DNA from: Burkholderiales bacterium RIFCSPHIGHO2_01_FULL_63_240
GTDB lineage: Bacteria; Pseudomonadota; Gammaproteobacteria; Burkholderiales; Burkholderiaceae_C
Length of the DNA: 64,000 nt
Assembly (NCBI GenBank): GCA_001770725.1
Contig: MERU01000012.1
Span: forward strand, 61,274 to 125,273
Direction: 5' to 3'
The translations under genes were made by a program, and so were the position numbers. Below the pieces are notes generated by a model. That model was not told the DNA's origin. It worked only from the letters and a program-made list of their open reading frames with translations, and searched no databases. Below are positions 55,921 to 64,000 of this stretch, piece by piece (within the stretch, counting starts at the first letter, position 1; every line of letters starts with the position of its first letter).

Positions 55921-57906
55921 TCAGGCCTGGATCACGTCGCTTTCTTCAAAGGCGCGCGTCGGGGCCCACACCCCACCCAGGTAACCCTGGTCGCCGGCCT
56001 GCTCACGCAGCCAGCACAGCAGCTGGATGTGGTTCATGGGCTGGGCGAAGAAGTCGCCCTGCATCATCGTGCAGCCGGCCTGCTTGAGCCAGCTCACCTG
56101 CTCGAGCGAGTTCACGCCCAGGGCCACGATCTTGACCTCCAGGCGCTGGGCCAGGCCGATCATCAGCTCCAGCAGCGCGGGGTTGAAGCCCGGCTCGCTG
56201 ATGGCGTGCACGAACATCGGGTCGATCTTGATCTTGTCGGCCTTGAGGTCGATGAGGCGAGCCAATGACGACTGCCCCGCGCCGAAGCCGTCGATGGCGA
56301 TGCGGAACTTCATGTCCTGCAGCTGGCGCAGCGTGGCGTTTTCCTTGCTGACCTGACCGACCATGGTCGTGCCTTCGGTGACCTCGAATTCGAGGTCGGC
56401 GGCGGTCAGGCCGTGGCGCTGCAGCGTGGCCTGCAGGTCTTCGACCAGGGCCTTGTCGGCCAGCTGGCGCATCGACACGTCCAGGCTCACGTAAGGCAGC
56501 ACCAGGCCTTCCTTGCGCAGGTTCACCAGGTCTTCGCAGACCAGGCCGATGATGTGCTTGCCCAGCGGCACGATCAGGCCGCTTTGTTCGGCCACCGACA
56601 TGAACTCCTCGGTGGGGATCAGGCCGCGCACCGGGTGGCGCCAGCGCACCATGGCTTCCACGCCGCGGATCTGGTCCTTGGCATCGAACTGCGGTTGGTA
56701 GACCAGGAAGAACTGGCGTGCGTCGATGGCGTGCTTGAGCTCGCCCTGGATCTGCGCGCGGCTGCGGGCCGCGTCTTCCATCGACTCGTGATAGAAAACC
56801 AGCCGACCGCGGCCGGCGCGCTTGGCCTCGTACATGGCCAAGTCGGCGCGGTGCAGCATCTCGCCGACGGTGAGCGTGCCGCGCTTGAGCATGTGCGCGC
56901 CGATGCTCAGGCCCACCCATTCCTTGACGTCGTCGATGGGGATGGGCTTGGAGACCTGCTCGATCAGCACGCGGCAGATGGTTTCGATGTTGCCGCGCGA
57001 GGACACGTCGGTGATGAGCGCGGCGAACTCGTCGCCACCGAGGCGGCCGATCAGCACGCCGCCACCCAGGGTGTAGCGCAGGCGTTGAGAGACGGTGCGC
57101 AGCACGGTGTCGCCGGCGATGTGGCCGTAGGTGTCGTTGATGAGCTTGAAGCGGTCCAGGTCGAAGTACAGCAGGCAGCCGTCGACTTCGAGGGCGCTGA
57201 GGTTCTCGGCCTCGTTGTGGCGCTTGAGCGCGGCTTCGAAGGCCACGCGGTTGAGCAGGCCGGTCAGGGCATCGTGTTCGTTCGATTTCTGCGTGGCGCC
57301 ACCCGCCTCGCCTGCGCCACCACCGCCCGCCTGGGCCGAGGTGGAGGGCGCGCGCGAGGTGCGCACCTTGGCGAAGGCCCACAGCACGCCCACCATCAGC
57401 AGCAGGCAGGCCACCGATTGTTCGGCCGCGGCCACCCAGGTGGCGCCCAGGGAGTAGGTCACGCGGACGGTGTCTTCGGGTCGCGACAGGGAGGGCACGG
57501 CCGTGCACAGGGCGCTCAGGCTGAAACCCGGGGTGCAAGGCGTGGCCTCTTCGCGCACGAACAGGGCTTCGCACTGGCCCGCGGCGATGGCGGTGTCGGC
57601 AGGGCAAAAGGCCACGGCCTTGACGGCCACCTGCGGCTCCACCGCCGCCTCGACGGCCGGCAGCGTGGCGGACGTCACGCCCTGCGCCGCGTCCACGAGG
57701 TTGACCACCGTCGCGCCCACCGCTCGGGCCTGGCGCTGGGCGTCCAGCCAGCGCAGGCCGGTCAGCATCAGGCAGAACACCACGGTCAGCACGATGGTCA
57801 CGCGCGTCGCTCGCATCCAGCTGCGTTTGACCGCCGGGTCCAGCAGGGCTGGCGCCGCCGTCGTGGGTTGCTCAACGGGTGAGGTGGGTGTCGGATCAGA
57901 GGCCAT
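55921..57906 (-). CDS. GGDEF protein with a degenerate EAL domain
   Basis: The 661-residue membrane protein has one membrane segment near residues 33-52 (VTIVLTVVFCLMLTGLRWLD), a periplasmic part with three or four cysteines (VAFCPADTAIAAGQC, CTPGFSLSALC), a second segment (AACLL-type SVACLLLMVGVLWAFAKV near 195-212), a GGDEF domain with intact LGGDEFAAL and no RxxD site, and an EAL-like domain. In the latter the key residues have changed: EAL is EAM, VNLS is LDVS, DDFGTG is DGFGAG and AEGVE is ALGVN. Phosphodiesterase activity is therefore unlikely, and the domain may bind c-di-GMP or regulate. The start at 57906 is chosen because the upstream frame is antisense to the next gene. Confidence 0.93.
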   Translation of the reverse strand: MASDPTPTSPVEQPTTAAPALLDPAVKRSWMRATRVTIVLTVVFCLMLTGLRWLDAQRQARAVGATVVNLVDAAQGVTSATLPAVEAAVEPQVAVKAVAFCPADTAIAAGQCEALFVREEATPCTPGFSLSALCTAVPSLSRPEDTVRVTYSLGATWVAAAEQSVACLLLMVGVLWAFAKVRTSRAPSTSAQAGGGGAGEAGGATQKSNEHDALTGLLNRVAFEAALKRHNEAENLSALEVDGCLLYFDLDRFKLINDTYGHIAGDTVLRTVSQRLRYTLGGGVLIGRLGGDEFAALITDVSSRGNIETICRVLIEQVSKPIPIDDVKEWVGLSIGAHMLKRGTLTVGEMLHRADLAMYEAKRAGRGRLVFYHESMEDAARSRAQIQGELKHAIDARQFFLVYQPQFDAKDQIRGVEAMVRWRHPVRGLIPTEEFMSVAEQSGLIVPLGKHIIGLVCEDLVNLRKEGLVLPYVSLDVSMRQLADKALVEDLQATLQRHGLTAADLEFEVTEGTTMVGQVSKENATLRQLQDMKFRIAIDGFGAGQSSLARLIDLKADKIKIDPMFVHAISEPGFNPALLELMIGLAQRLEVKIVALGVNSLEQVSWLKQAGCTMMQGDFFAQPMNHIQLLCWLREQAGDQGYLGGVWAPTRAFEESDVIQA

Positions 57907-57976
57907 GGGTGGATATCGGCCCCCGCCGCGCCCAAGTTGAGGGCGGCAAAGCCCCAAGGTGGTACAAATTCGCCCC

Positions 57977-58306
57977 ATGTCTCGCAGCCGCCCCCACCTC
58001 GACTTCCTCAGCTTCGACGCCAGTGGCGACACGGGCGGCGTGCACACCTTCGACGCGATGGCGTCCACCTCGCGCGAGCGCCACGCGGCGGTGCTGGCCG
58101 AGGTGGAGCAGGTGCTGGCCTGGGCGGCGCGGCGCTTCCCCGACGGCCCGGGCGACCTCGACGAGGGCGCGAGCTGGTGCCACGACCTGCACGTCAGCCC
58201 GGAGGGCGACTGGGTGACGGTGAGCCTGTCGATCAGCGGCACGCCCTCGTTCGGCGAGGCCTTTGCCCGCGCCTTCGCTGGCGCGATCGGTCAGGGCGAG
58301 GACTGA
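57977..58306 (+). CDS. Small hypothetical protein (109 aa)
   Basis: The frame begins MSRSRPHLDFLSFDASGDTG and ends SGTPSFGEAFARAFAGAIGQ. It has alternating strands and helices (RERHAAVLAEVEQVLAWAAR, WVTVSLSISG) and no signal, membrane segment or motif that I recognise. It is divergent from the degenerate GGDEF/EAL gene with a 70-bp gap and overlaps the convergent LysR gene by 16 bp. The codon usage is normal for the window and the length is clear, so I think it is real. Confidence 0.7.
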   Translation: MSRSRPHLDFLSFDASGDTGGVHTFDAMASTSRERHAAVLAEVEQVLAWAARRFPDGPGDLDEGASWCHDLHVSPEGDWVTVSLSISGTPSFGEAFARAFAGAIGQGED

Positions 58307-59241
58307 GGCGCGTTCGACGCCGCGCGCAAGGCCGCGTCGTGCGCGTGCAGCAGCGCGACGAACTTTTCGCCGGCGCCACCCAACGTGCGGCCGCGCAACC
58401 AGGCCGCGCCGAAGCGCACGGACTGCGTCAACCCCGGCACCGCCAGGGTCGCCAGCCGGCCTGAGCGCAGGTCGTCCTCGGCCATGAAGCGCGGCATGAA
58501 GGACAGCGCATCGCTTTCCTGCAGCACCTGGCTGAGGATGCCCGAGCTGTCGCAGGTCACGCCCAGCAGGCCGGGGCGCAGGCGCTCGGGCGGCACACCG
58601 GCGGCGGCGGCCAGCGCGGCCAGGGCCTGCAAGGCGGTCTCCGGCAGGTTCGGGCCGGCCAAGGGCCAGTCGAACAGGTCGGCGGTGCGCAGCTCGGGCT
58701 TTTGCGTCAATGGGTGGCCGGCGCGGGCGACCACGCAGACCTGGTGCGGGCTCAGCGGGGCGCATTCAAAGTCGGGCAGCTGTTCGATCTCGCGCAGCTC
58801 GCCCAGCACCACGTCGACCTCGCGGGCGCGGGCGCGCTCGGGCAGCTCCTGCCAGGGGGCGAGCACCAGCTTGAGCTGCAGGCCCGGGTGCAAGGCGTTC
58901 AGGCGCCCGACCACCGGCCCCACCAGCACCGAGCCGCCCCAGGGGCCCACGCCCACGCGCAGCTCACCCAGGTCCAGGCCCTTGGCCAGGCGCAGCTCGC
59001 GGTCGAGGTCGCGCACCTGGCCTTCGAGCGCGCCGGCGTGGCGCAGCAGCAGCCGCCCCAGCTCGGTGGGCTCGACCCCGGTGCGGTGGCGGGTCAGCAG
59101 CGGCGCGCCCACGTGGGCTTCGAGCGCCTGGATGCTGCGCGTGAGCGCCGGCTGGGTCAGGTGCAGGGCCTCGGCCGCGCGGTGGAAGTTGCCGTGCTGG
59201 ACCAGGGCGGTGAGGTGCCTGAGGCGTTTGAGGTCGATCAC
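58291..59241 (-). CDS. LysR family regulator, likely of the alkylsulfatase gene
   Basis: The 316-residue protein has the LysR helix-turn-helix at residues 4-60 (LKRLRHLTALVQHGNFHRAA, EALHLTQPALTRSIQALE) and the periplasmic-binding-like effector domain (LGELRVGVGPWGGSVLVGPV, VDVVLGELREIEQLPDFECA). The start is a GTG at 59241 supported by GGAG. It is divergent from an alkylsulfatase gene with 139 bp between them, the arrangement of SdsB1 and SdsA1 in Pseudomonas, so it probably activates that gene in response to an alkyl sulfate or its products. Confidence 0.93.
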   Translation of the reverse strand: MIDLKRLRHLTALVQHGNFHRAAEALHLTQPALTRSIQALEAHVGAPLLTRHRTGVEPTELGRLLLRHAGALEGQVRDLDRELRLAKGLDLGELRVGVGPWGGSVLVGPVVGRLNALHPGLQLKLVLAPWQELPERARAREVDVVLGELREIEQLPDFECAPLSPHQVCVVARAGHPLTQKPELRTADLFDWPLAGPNLPETALQALAALAAAAGVPPERLRPGLLGVTCDSSGILSQVLQESDALSFMPRFMAEDDLRSGRLATLAVPGLTQSVRFGAAWLRGRTLGGAGEKFVALLHAHDAALRAASNAPQSSP

Positions 59242-59270
59242 GATGCGCTCCGCTCATCATGCAAATGAGA

Positions 59271-59291
59271 ACAATGCATTGGACACATTGT
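59271..59291. promoter_or_regulatory. Candidate LysR operator
   Basis: ACAATG-N9-CATTGT is a perfect inverted repeat in the AT-rich part of the gap between the divergent lysR and alkylsulfatase genes. It contains the palindrome CAATGCATTG (59272-59281). LysR boxes usually read T-N11-A within an interrupted dyad, which this could satisfy. Confidence 0.5.
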
Positions 59292-59380
59292 GCGCCCGCG
59301 CCCAGGATGCCGGCAGGGTCCTCGCGCCGCCTTGGGGCGCGCCATCGGCCCGCGTGACGCACAACACCCTGGAGACACCC

Positions 59381-61426
59381 ATGGACCTTCGCTCGCCCCA
59401 CCGCCACCTTCGTCCATCGCACACGACCGGCCGCAGCCGGGCCTGGCCCCTTGCCCTGCTGAGCGGGCTGTGCCTGCTCGCCGCTGGCTGCGGCACGGCC
59501 GGCAGGCCCGTGGCCACGGCGTCCAGCCAGCCCACCGGCCCGGTGCACCCAGCCGTGCAGCGCGCGCAGGCCGAGGTGGCCCACCAGCTCCAGCACGCCG
59601 ACGCCAGCGACTTCACCGACGCCCGCCGTGGCTTCATCGCCGCCCCCAGCGGTCAGGTGCGCAACGAGGCCGGCCAGGTCATCTGGGACCACGACGCCTT
59701 CGCCTTCCAGCAAGCCGAGGCCGCGCCCGACAGCGTCAACCCCAGCCTGTGGCGCCAGGCGCGCCTGAACAACCAGACCGGCCTGTTCCAGGTGCGCGAG
59801 GGCATCTGGCAGCTGCGCGGCTTCGATTTGTCCAACATCACGCTGATCCAGGGCCAGACCGGCTGGATCGTGGTCGACACCGGCACCTCGCGCGAAACGG
59901 CCGCAGCGGCCATGGCGTTTGCGCGCCAGCACCTGGGTGCGCAGAAGGTCTCGGCGGTGGTCTACACGCACAGCCACGTCGACCACTTCGGTGGCGTGCT
60001 GGGGGTGATCTCGGCCGAAGAGGCGCAAGCGCGGAAGGTGCCCATCGTGGCGCCGGCCGGCTTCATGGAAGAGGCCACCAGCGAGAACGTGCTGATGGGC
60101 ACGGCCATGGCCCGCCGCGCCATGTACATGTACGGCAGCCGCCTGCCGGCCAACGCCACCGGCGTGGTCGACAACGGGCTGGGCAAGGCGGTGCCGTTCG
60201 GCCGCGTCGGCATCCTGCCGCCCACGCTGCTGGTGGAAAAGCCACGCGAGGAGCACGTGATCGACGGCGTGCGCTTCGTGTTCTTCAACGTGCCGGGCAG
60301 CGAGGCGCCTTCGGAGTTCACCTTCGCATTGCCTGACCTCAAGGCCTACTGCGGCGCCGAGCTGATGGGCCACACGCTGCACAACCTCTACACGCTGCGC
60401 GGCGCCAAGGTGCGCGACGCCACGCGCTGGGCCGGCTACCTGAACGAGGCGCTGGCGCAAGTGCAAGGCAGCGAGGTGGTCTTCACCCAGCACCACTGGC
60501 CGGTGTGGGGCGCCGAGCGCATCCGCACCTTCATCGAGCACCAGCGCGACAGCTACCAGTTCATCCACGACCAGACGGTGCGCGGCATGAACGCGGGCCT
60601 GACCGCGCCCGAGATCGCCGAGACGCTGAAGATGCCCACCGCCTTGCAGCAGGACCTGGCCGTGCACGGCTACTACGGCACCGTCAAGCACAACGTCAAG
60701 GCCGTCTACCAGTTCTACCTGGGCTGGTACGACGCGAACCCGGCCAACCTGGACGCGCTGCCGCCGGTGGCAGCGGCCAAGGGCTACGTGGCGCTGGCCG
60801 GTGGCGCCGATGCCTTGCGCGCCACCGCGCAGAAGGCCTTTGATGCGGGCGACTTCCGCTGGTCGGCCGAGCTGCTCAAGCACGCCGTCTACGCCGACCC
60901 GAAGGACACCGCCTCGCGCGAGCTGCTGGCGCGCAGCTTCGAGCAACTGGGCTACCTGGCCGAGTCGGCGCCGTGGCGCAACGTGTACCTCAGCGGCGCG
61001 CTGGAGCTGCGCGACGGCCCGCCCACGCAGGCGCAGTCGCGCGTGGCCTTTGCCGACCTGCTGCAGCACACGCCCATCGAGCGCTTCCTGGAATCGATGG
61101 CCGCCTCGCTGAACGCCGAGAAGGCGGGCGACGGCAAGCTGACCATCAAGATGGTCTTCTCTGACCTGAAAGAGGCCTACGTGCTGCGCGTGGCCAACGG
61201 CGTGCTGCGCCACGAGGCCATCGAGCCGGGCACGCCCGTGGCCGATGCCGACGCGACGCTCACGGTGACGCACCCCTTCTTCATCCGCATGGTCACGGGC
61301 CAGGCCGGTGCGATGGCGCTGCTGACCTCGAAGGAGACCAGCATCGACGGCAGCCGCCTGGCGCTGGGGCGCTTCTTCGGATTGCTCGACAAGCCGACGG
61401 GGGTGTTCCCGATCGTGACCCGCTGA
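59381..61426 (+). CDS. Alkyl/aryl-sulfatase lipoprotein, metallo-beta-lactamase fold
   Basis: SdsA-type enzymes cleave primary alkyl sulfates such as dodecyl sulfate to alcohol and sulfate. The 681-residue protein has a lipobox LAAGC (Cys37), the metallo-beta-lactamase metal motif YTHSHVDHFGGVLG near residue 200, AELMGHTLHN for a further metal ligand, a helical dimerisation domain (ALRATAQKAFDAGDFRWSAE, LLARSFEQLGYLAESAPWRN) and a C-terminal SCP2-like domain (LTIKMVFSDLKEAYVLRVAN). Being a lipoprotein rather than a free secreted enzyme is a variation. The start at 59381 follows GGAG. Its regulator is probably the divergent LysR protein. Confidence 0.94.
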   Translation: MDLRSPHRHLRPSHTTGRSRAWPLALLSGLCLLAAGCGTAGRPVATASSQPTGPVHPAVQRAQAEVAHQLQHADASDFTDARRGFIAAPSGQVRNEAGQVIWDHDAFAFQQAEAAPDSVNPSLWRQARLNNQTGLFQVREGIWQLRGFDLSNITLIQGQTGWIVVDTGTSRETAAAAMAFARQHLGAQKVSAVVYTHSHVDHFGGVLGVISAEEAQARKVPIVAPAGFMEEATSENVLMGTAMARRAMYMYGSRLPANATGVVDNGLGKAVPFGRVGILPPTLLVEKPREEHVIDGVRFVFFNVPGSEAPSEFTFALPDLKAYCGAELMGHTLHNLYTLRGAKVRDATRWAGYLNEALAQVQGSEVVFTQHHWPVWGAERIRTFIEHQRDSYQFIHDQTVRGMNAGLTAPEIAETLKMPTALQQDLAVHGYYGTVKHNVKAVYQFYLGWYDANPANLDALPPVAAAKGYVALAGGADALRATAQKAFDAGDFRWSAELLKHAVYADPKDTASRELLARSFEQLGYLAESAPWRNVYLSGALELRDGPPTQAQSRVAFADLLQHTPIERFLESMAASLNAEKAGDGKLTIKMVFSDLKEAYVLRVANGVLRHEAIEPGTPVADADATLTVTHPFFIRMVTGQAGAMALLTSKETSIDGSRLALGRFFGLLDKPTGVFPIVTR

Positions 61427-62485
61427 TCAAGCCGGCGCGATCGGCACCACGGTGCGCGCGCCGGGCTTGGCCAGCTTGTGCGCCGGCAGCACGCTCTCGC
61501 GCGCACGCAGCTGGCCGCAGCCACCATCGACGTCTTGCCCTGCGGAATGGCGCAGCTTGGTGAGCACGCCACGGCGGTGCAGCCAGCGCGCCATCTCGGC
61601 GGCGCGCTCCCAGCTCGGGCGCTTGAAGTCCAGCGACTCGACCTCGTTGTAGGGGATGAAGTTCATCAGCGCGTACTTGCCCTTGAGCAGGCGCTCGATG
61701 CCTTCGAGCTCGTCGTCGCCGTCGTTGATGCCTTCGAGCAGCGTCCACTGGTACTGGATGGGGTAGCCGGTGGCGCGCGCGTAACGCTCACCCGCTTCCA
61801 CCAGCTCTTCGGGCGACATGGCCGTGGCGCGCGGCAGCAGCTCGCGGCGCAGCTCGGCCTTGCTCGAGTGCAGCGACAGAGCCAGCGCGGGCTTGACGCG
61901 GCCTTGCAGCAGGCGCTCGAACACGCGCGGGTCGCCCACGGTCGAGAACACCAGGTTCTTGTGGCCGATGTTGCCCAACGTGCCCAGCAGCTCGATGGCT
62001 TCGAGCACGTTGTCGAGGTTGTGCGAGGGCTCGCCCATGCCCATGAAGACGACCCGCTTGACCGCGCGGCGCGTGCGCGCCAGGGCCACCTGCGCCACGA
62101 TCTCGGCGCTGCCGATCTGGCGCAGCAGGCCGTCCTTGCCGGTCATGCAGAACACGCAGCCCACGGCGCAGCCCACTTGCGAGGACACGCACAGGCCATC
62201 GCGCGGCAGCAGCACGCTCTCACAAGTTTGGCCGTCTTGCAGGCCCACCAGCAGGCGCTCGGAGCCGTCCGAGCCGGGGTGGGCCGAGCGCAGCGTGGCC
62301 AGGCCCATGACTTCGCTCATGAGCGCATCGAGCCCCTCGCGCACGGGCTGGGGCAGGAAGTCTTCGGGGCGGCGCTTGCCGCTGCCTTGCGGCAGGGCCT
62401 GGGCCCACAGGCGCAGCACGCGCTGCTCGTGGATGGGCTTGGCGCCGAGCGCGCGCAGGCGCTGGCGGATGTGTTCGATGCGCAT
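61427..62485 (-). CDS. RlmN-family radical SAM RNA methyltransferase
   Basis: The 352-residue protein has the radical SAM cluster motif CAVGCVFCMTG near residues 118-128, the upstream cysteine in LCVSSQVGC, GMGEPSHNLDNVLEAI, FSTVGDPRVFERLL, LHSSKAELRRELLP and the C-terminal substrate cysteine in DVDGGCGQL. RlmN methylates C2 of adenosine 2503 in 23S rRNA (and A37 of some tRNAs). The N-terminus (MRIEHIRQRLRALGAKPIHE) is unlike that of the usual RlmN and it sits outside the standard ndk-rlmN-ispG context, so it may be a second family member; I leave the symbol blank. It is convergent with the alkylsulfatase gene (stop codons touch) and divergent from the MFS gene. Confidence 0.88.
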   Translation of the reverse strand: MRIEHIRQRLRALGAKPIHEQRVLRLWAQALPQGSGKRRPEDFLPQPVREGLDALMSEVMGLATLRSAHPGSDGSERLLVGLQDGQTCESVLLPRDGLCVSSQVGCAVGCVFCMTGKDGLLRQIGSAEIVAQVALARTRRAVKRVVFMGMGEPSHNLDNVLEAIELLGTLGNIGHKNLVFSTVGDPRVFERLLQGRVKPALALSLHSSKAELRRELLPRATAMSPEELVEAGERYARATGYPIQYQWTLLEGINDGDDELEGIERLLKGKYALMNFIPYNEVESLDFKRPSWERAAEMARWLHRRGVLTKLRHSAGQDVDGGCGQLRARESVLPAHKLAKPGARTVVPIAPA

Positions 62486-62566
62486 GGGGAAAAAGGACGG
62501 TTCAGGCGCAAGTGTAGTCAGGCGAGCGCCTGCGCGCCCTCGGCCCCAGGCGTACAGTGACGCCCC

Positions 62567-63808
62567 ATGACCGCTTCGACCTTGCCCGCACCGGCCGCCC
62601 GCCAGGACGCCACCACCATCGGCCTGATCGGCCTGGCCCACGGCACCTCGCACTTTCACCACATGCTGCTGCCGCCGCTGTTCCCGCTGTTCATCCGGGA
62701 CTTCGGGCTGAGCTACGCGCAGCTGGGGCTGCTGGTCACGCTGTTCTTCGTGATCTCGGGCGTGGGGCAGGCGCTGGCCGGCTTCGTGGTTGACCGCTTT
62801 GGCGCGCGGCCGGTGCTGTTCGCGGGGCTGGCGTGCTTCGTGGCGGCGGGCCTGAGCGCCTCACTGGCCACGGGCTATGGCGGGCTGATGCTGGCCTCGG
62901 CGCTGGCGGGGCTGGGCAACTCGCCGTTTCACCCGGTGGACTTCACCATCTTGAACAAACGGGTGTCGATGGCGCGCATCGGGCACGCGTTCTCCATCCA
63001 CGGCATCAGCGGCAACCTGGGGTGGGCGGCGGCGCCGGTGTTCTTGATCGGGCTGAGCTCGGCCACGGGCAGCTGGCGCGTGGCGTGTGCCTGCGCGGCG
63101 CTGGTGTCGCTGTCGGTGATCGCGCTGCTGTGGTGGCAGCGTGAGGCCATCGACGACCACCATGCGGCGCACCGGGCGGCGGCCGCTCAAACGCCGGTGA
63201 GCGAGCACCCGATGGCGTTCTTGAAGCTGCCTTCGGTGTGGCTGTGTTTTTCGTTTTTCTTCTTCACCACCGCAGCGCTGAGCGCGATCCAGAGCTTTGC
63301 GAGCCCGGCCTTGCAGCAGCTGGTGGGGCTGCCCGAGGCGATCACCGCTTTCGTGGTGACGGGCTACATGCTGTGTGGCGCGGCGGGCATGGTGATCGGC
63401 GGCTTTCTGGTGCAGCGCGCCGAGCGGCTGGAGCGCTTGATCGCGGCGGCGATGACGCTGGCGGCGGTGCTGCTGGTGCTGGCTTCGACGGGGTGGTTGC
63501 CGCCTTTGATGTGCGCGGCGAGCGTGGCGCTGGCTGGGTTCGGGACCGGGCTGGCGGGGCCTTCGCGGGACATGTTGATCAAGCGGGCTGCGCCTCCGGG
63601 GGCGACCGGGCGGGTTTATGGCACGGTGTACTCGGGGCTGGACGTGGGCTTTGCGCTGGCGGCGCCGGTGTTCGGCTGGATGATGGACCACGGGCACCCT
63701 GCTGGCGTTTTTGCGGGGGCCGCTTTGGTGCTGATGTTGGGGGTGCTGGCGGCTTCGGCGGTGGGGGGCCGGGTGCATCGGCAGGGGTTGGCTTCGGCTT
63801 CGGCTTGA
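62567..63808 (+). CDS. MFS transporter, fosmidomycin-resistance-like
   Basis: The 413-residue inner-membrane protein has about 12 hydrophobic segments. The first pair has GLAHGTSHFHHMLLPPLFPL, which resembles the opening of the Fsr (fosmidomycin resistance) branch, and the loop DRFGARPVLFAG is the usual MFS motif A. The substrate is unknown; export of a small drug or uptake of an organic acid are both possible. From about 63500 onward TTG, GCT and GGG codons become more frequent than upstream, a shift that continues into the final 192 bp of the window. Confidence 0.93.
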   Translation: MTASTLPAPAARQDATTIGLIGLAHGTSHFHHMLLPPLFPLFIRDFGLSYAQLGLLVTLFFVISGVGQALAGFVVDRFGARPVLFAGLACFVAAGLSASLATGYGGLMLASALAGLGNSPFHPVDFTILNKRVSMARIGHAFSIHGISGNLGWAAAPVFLIGLSSATGSWRVACACAALVSLSVIALLWWQREAIDDHHAAHRAAAAQTPVSEHPMAFLKLPSVWLCFSFFFFTTAALSAIQSFASPALQQLVGLPEAITAFVVTGYMLCGAAGMVIGGFLVQRAERLERLIAAAMTLAAVLLVLASTGWLPPLMCAASVALAGFGTGLAGPSRDMLIKRAAPPGATGRVYGTVYSGLDVGFALAAPVFGWMMDHGHPAGVFAGAALVLMLGVLAASAVGGRVHRQGLASASA

Positions 63809-64000
63809 TTTGGTTCTTGCCTTGGGTTGAGCGCTTTGGCGGGGCAGCGCGAGGCGGGGGCTGCGGCGATGTGCGGTCGGGCTTCAAGGGTGGTGGTCCT
63901 GCCTTTGGCAGGACTGCCCTGCGGTGCTTATATGGACGCCTCCCGTGTGGCAAGGAGTTTTTGAGGTTTTGGCTGGACGGCATCAACTGCGGTCTTATAT
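63809..64000. other. Right-edge non-coding stretch
   Basis: I see no supported gene in the last 192 bp. A perfect hairpin, GTCCTGCC-TTT-GGCAGGAC, lies at 63896-63914 without a T run; it could be a weak terminator for the MFS gene or part of a repeat that continues beyond the edge. Confidence 0.4.

Noticed and set aside
1..64000. tRNA, rRNA, prophage or transposase genes
   Set aside because: None recognised by eye on either strand; short or divergent ones could be missed without a search tool.

Overview
The window is high-GC DNA read as a chromosomal segment of a betaproteobacterium of the order Burkholderiales (Aquabacterium/Ideonella/Leptothrix-like). The assignment is inferred from the leuS-lptE-holA order, the PA2779/PA2778 pair, a PEP-CTERM protein, beta-class GST and DUF502. 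About 47 protein genes are supported. I see no rRNA, tRNA, CRISPR array, insertion sequence or prophage. Most long extra reading frames are antisense shadows of real genes.

Layout. (1) 1-11.3 kb, minus strand: a secreted/surface cassette with a DUF1800 lipoprotein cut by the left edge, a 1526-residue RTX protein, a 1068-residue beta-helix lipoprotein, and a small RTX paralogue broken by one missing base. The two RTX genes share a duplicated ~400-bp 5' region. (2) 11.4-14.7 kb: pntAa-panD-pntAb-pntB, a proton-translocating transhydrogenase operon with aspartate decarboxylase inside it. (3) 14.9-24.6 kb: a PAS chemoreceptor coupled to a PAS-PAS-GGDEF-EAL protein, a TetR regulator behind a near-perfect palindrome, a NudJ-like hydrolase next to mnmA, a second chemoreceptor, a lone PIN protein and a double-hotdog protein. 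(4) 24.7-31.2 kb: SDR enzyme, glpD divergent from a GlpR-like regulator, PACE efflux protein, alpha/beta hydrolase, GST and DUF502. (5) 31.3-38.7 kb: a large ankyrin-like exported protein, then leuS-lptE-holA. (6) 38.8-47.8 kb: a stand-alone condensation-type acyltransferase, HAMP-GGDEF-EAL protein, thioredoxin-like protein, PA2779/PA2778 pair, orphan ParA, TPR-glycosyltransferase-like protein and a class-I amidotransferase. (7) 48.0-54.8 kb: an orphan type VI secretion island with vgrG, a 700-residue putative effector and an overlapping small membrane protein (putative immunity), faced by a formylglycine-enzyme-like lipoprotein. (8) 54.9-64 kb: cutA, a PEP-CTERM protein, a GGDEF protein with a degenerate EAL domain, a LysR regulator divergent from an alkylsulfatase lipoprotein, an rlmN-family gene and an MFS transporter.

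Two themes recur: surface and contact biology (RTX proteins, T6SS tip, lipoproteins) and c-di-GMP/chemotaxis signalling (three GGDEF/EAL proteins, two chemoreceptors). The best candidates for an undescribed system are the VgrG/effector/membrane-protein module at 48.0-53.6 kb and the duplicated RTX cassette at 1.7-11.3 kb. All functions are inferred from sequence motifs read by eye; no database search was possible.
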